64,000 nt of DNA, from contig JAQGBZ010000018.1 of NCBI GenBank assembly GCA_034687125.1, positions 310,001 to 374,000 on the forward strand, given 5' to 3'. A program made the translations under genes and the position numbers. This document shows positions 62,284 through 64,000 of this stretch, in pieces. Source of the DNA: Neelides folsomi. Its lineage: Eukaryota > Arthropoda > Collembola > Neelipleona > Neelidae. Position 1 is the stretch's first letter, and the number at the start of each line of letters is the position of its first letter. The notes beneath the pieces are model-generated. The model searched no databases, was not told where the DNA came from, and saw nothing but the letters and a program-made list of their open reading frames with translations.

Positions 62284-64000
62284 TTAAAAAATAAAAGAAG
62301 CAGAAAGGTATAAAGTTATCGTGGACAGGATGATTCCAAGAGAACCTTTGATTCCTTCAACTCCGTCTCCACCACCTGGTTGTTCGTCTGTACATCCCCT
62401 CGATTCCGTCTCAAAATGTCCTTCATTACAGTGACAAGTTCCGTCCATTCCGCCCATTCTAGCTTCATCTCCAATACAAGTGGCATTTTGCACACATTCC
62501 AATTTTAAGCCATCAGCTCTTTCTGTGAAATCACAAGAGCCACGAGCTAATCCAACACACTTTCCGTTCCACGTTGAATCGTCCGGCTCGTCGCATAAAC
62601 AAATTCCATCTCCAGTAGAATTACAAACTAAAAGTTCTCCCGAATTGCATCTCGGCTCAGTTCCAGTATAGCAAACTGATCCTCTTGTAGGATAACATTT
62701 GTCATCGTATTTTACAAGTACATGAGGAGTGTAGCCTGTTAAACAGGCACAATTAGAAGTGGGAGATGAACAAGCCGAGTTTGTAACGCAAGTTACACCC
62801 AATCCATCAAACGTACAAGGCGTACCAACTTTGGCTTGACAAACATTACCATTCAATTTAAAATTTGTGGGACAATCGCAGAGATTTTGATTATTACAAG
62901 TTAAGAATTCCTCCATGTTGCATTTAATGGTTTCGGAGCAGTTGGTTCCACGTTTGCCGTAACATCTATTATCTCTTGTATCTTCAGAAAATCCGTCCAA
63001 ACATTGGCAAGAATTTTGCTCTCCAGTACAATGAGCATTGTCAAAGCAAGTAGCATTCAATTGCCCATCTAAATATCCCGTGCATTTTGTTGAGACCTTC
63101 CCTTTGCATCCTTGACTTTCTTCATCATAATCAAATCCTTCTCTGCATTCGCAAACGGTGTTATTACAAATCAAAAATTCGTAGTCGTTGCATCTTCCGA
63201 GCTCTCCAGTCCCAGCTAAGCAAGTTCTGTTGTGAGAAGGATAGCATTTGTTATCCAAATAATTATGAGAGAATCCTTCAGTGCAAGTGCAAATAGCTTC
63301 AGTTCCTTCTCCAAGACATATGGCATGTTCAATGCAATTAGCAACATAATCTCCATCTTTACAATCTGTTCCTGCAAGTCCAAGACAAGGAATTCCTGCT
63401 GCAGTCCCGTTGACAAACCCTTCTTTGCAAGTACATTTATCAGATGTGCATTCTAAAAATTCTGCTCTGTTACATCTATCAATTTCTCCTTCGGATTCGG
63501 GTAAGCAATTAGAGTCCCTTGTTGGAAAACATTGTCCCTGGTTTTCTGTAAATCCGTTTTCTGTATCACAAGAGCAAACACTCGGTGTTCCTGCTGTGCA
63601 CTTTGCATGTGGAATGCAAGTTACATCTCTCCCTTCCGAGTCGCATGGAGTTTGGAGTTTTCCCAAACAACCGTTGTGTTCTTCGTGGAATTCAAACAAT
63701 TCTTCACATTTACACTGGCCGTTTATGCAATCAAGAAATGAAGATTTATTGCATTCTTCTGGACTACAGGATTCGTGATAGCCTTTGTAGCATTTTCCGT
63801 CTGTGCCTTTTTCGAAGGGAGCAATGCATTCGCATATTCTTGTTGTTTCTGAGCATTCTGCGTTAGCCACACAGTTCCAAAGGGGCTCATTGTCAGTTTC
63901 ATGATAACAAGAAGTCCCAGCGTGTGCAATGCATGTATTACCTTCAGTTTCGTAGTTAGGTTTACATTTGCATAAATTATCTACAGAGCATTCATATTTT
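62284..64000 (-). CDS. Cysteine-rich modular surface protein, EB/EGF-like pairs (5' end outside window)
   Basis: One uninterrupted minus-strand frame runs from the right edge of the window to a stop at 62284-62286, at least 571 residues; the start lies beyond 64,000. Two cysteine-rich module types alternate. Type A has RCN..EFL.C...CxCxEGF (RCNRAEFLEC, RCNDYEFLIC, KCNMEEFLTC, RCNSGELLVC). Type B has TC...A.C....CxC..GF....CYP (TCIPHAKC, NCIEHAICL, TCFDNAHC, TCVTNSACS, ECVQNATC). At least five full A-B pairs are visible. The C-terminus (GSLGIILSTITLYLSASFIF) is hydrophobic without a basic anchor, suggesting GPI attachment. Resembles EB-module or EGF-like invertebrate surface proteins; the function is unknown. 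Confidence 0.8.
   Translation of the reverse strand, partial: KYECSVDNLCKCKPNYETEGNTCIAHAGTSCYHETDNEPLWNCVANAECSETTRICECIAPFEKGTDGKCYKGYHESCSPEECNKSSFLDCINGQCKCEELFEFHEEHNGCLGKLQTPCDSEGRDVTCIPHAKCTAGTPSVCSCDTENGFTENQGQCFPTRDSNCLPESEGEIDRCNRAEFLECTSDKCTCKEGFVNGTAAGIPCLGLAGTDCKDGDYVANCIEHAICLGEGTEAICTCTEGFSHNYLDNKCYPSHNRTCLAGTGELGRCNDYEFLICNNTVCECREGFDYDEESQGCKGKVSTKCTGYLDGQLNATCFDNAHCTGEQNSCQCLDGFSEDTRDNRCYGKRGTNCSETIKCNMEEFLTCNNQNLCDCPTNFKLNGNVCQAKVGTPCTFDGLGVTCVTNSACSSPTSNCACLTGYTPHVLVKYDDKCYPTRGSVCYTGTEPRCNSGELLVCNSTGDGICLCDEPDDSTWNGKCVGLARGSCDFTERADGLKLECVQNATCIGDEARMGGMDGTCHCNEGHFETESRGCTDEQPGGGDGVEGIKGSLGIILSTITLYLSASFIF

Overview
The window is nuclear DNA from an animal, most likely an arthropod. 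It is AT-rich, its genes are split by short phase-consistent introns (47 bp to about 3.2 kb), and most of its proteins are metazoan families. The strongest arthropod hints are a DIP/lachesin-like three-Ig neuronal adhesion protein, a basigin whose cytoplasmic tail has the ESDTD signature I associate with insect basigins, and a threonine-rich secreted protein with a six-cysteine module. I do not name a species. All gene models were built by hand from reading frame, GT-AG (twice GC-AG) borders and intron phase, so each needs transcript support.

Layout: 2.7-11.5 kb, DIP/lachesin-like gene (+, 5' end not found). 13.3-13.9 kb, secreted CAP-domain protein (-). 15.0-16.9 kb, mitochondrial EF-Tu (+). 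17.1-19.1 kb, UBL7-like UBL/UBA protein (+). 19.9-20.5 kb, unknown two-pass membrane protein (+). 21.7-23.1 kb, succinate dehydrogenase iron-sulfur subunit SDHB (+). 24.6-28.9 kb, tandem array of three cyclophilin-B-type genes (+): the first is ER-type, the second lacks a signal peptide, the third is broken. 29.2-31.0 kb, PTCD2 (-). 31.85-33.0 kb, basigin (+), divergent from PTCD2 across a GC-rich island. 37.9-39.1 kb, Thr/Pro/Lys-rich secreted protein (+). 40.75-43.1 kb, TIGAR-like phosphatase (+). 45.3-48.2 kb, G-protein beta-5 (+), tail to tail with proteasome subunit beta-1/PSMB6 (-, 49.2-50.4 kb). 50.4-62.3 kb has no supportable gene. 62.3-64.0 kb, cysteine-rich modular surface protein (-) that runs off the right edge.

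TUFM, SDHB and PTCD2 are nuclear genes for mitochondrial proteins that lie within 16 kb. The other genes are housekeeping or neuronal/surface functions and show no obvious shared pathway.

The most unusual structure is non-genic: a set of 75-165 bp fold-back elements with near-perfect arms. Four are flanked by TA and begin with a pyrimidine-rich TTCCC/CTCYC motif, which suggests non-autonomous Tc1/mariner-type MITEs with different interiors. A separate 34-nt palindrome marks the break in the third cyclophilin, and its right arm is genuine exon sequence. Other points are two GC-AG introns, an NKAE in place of the NKxD guanine-specificity motif in EF-Tu, and a miRNA-precursor-like hairpin inside the DIP gene.
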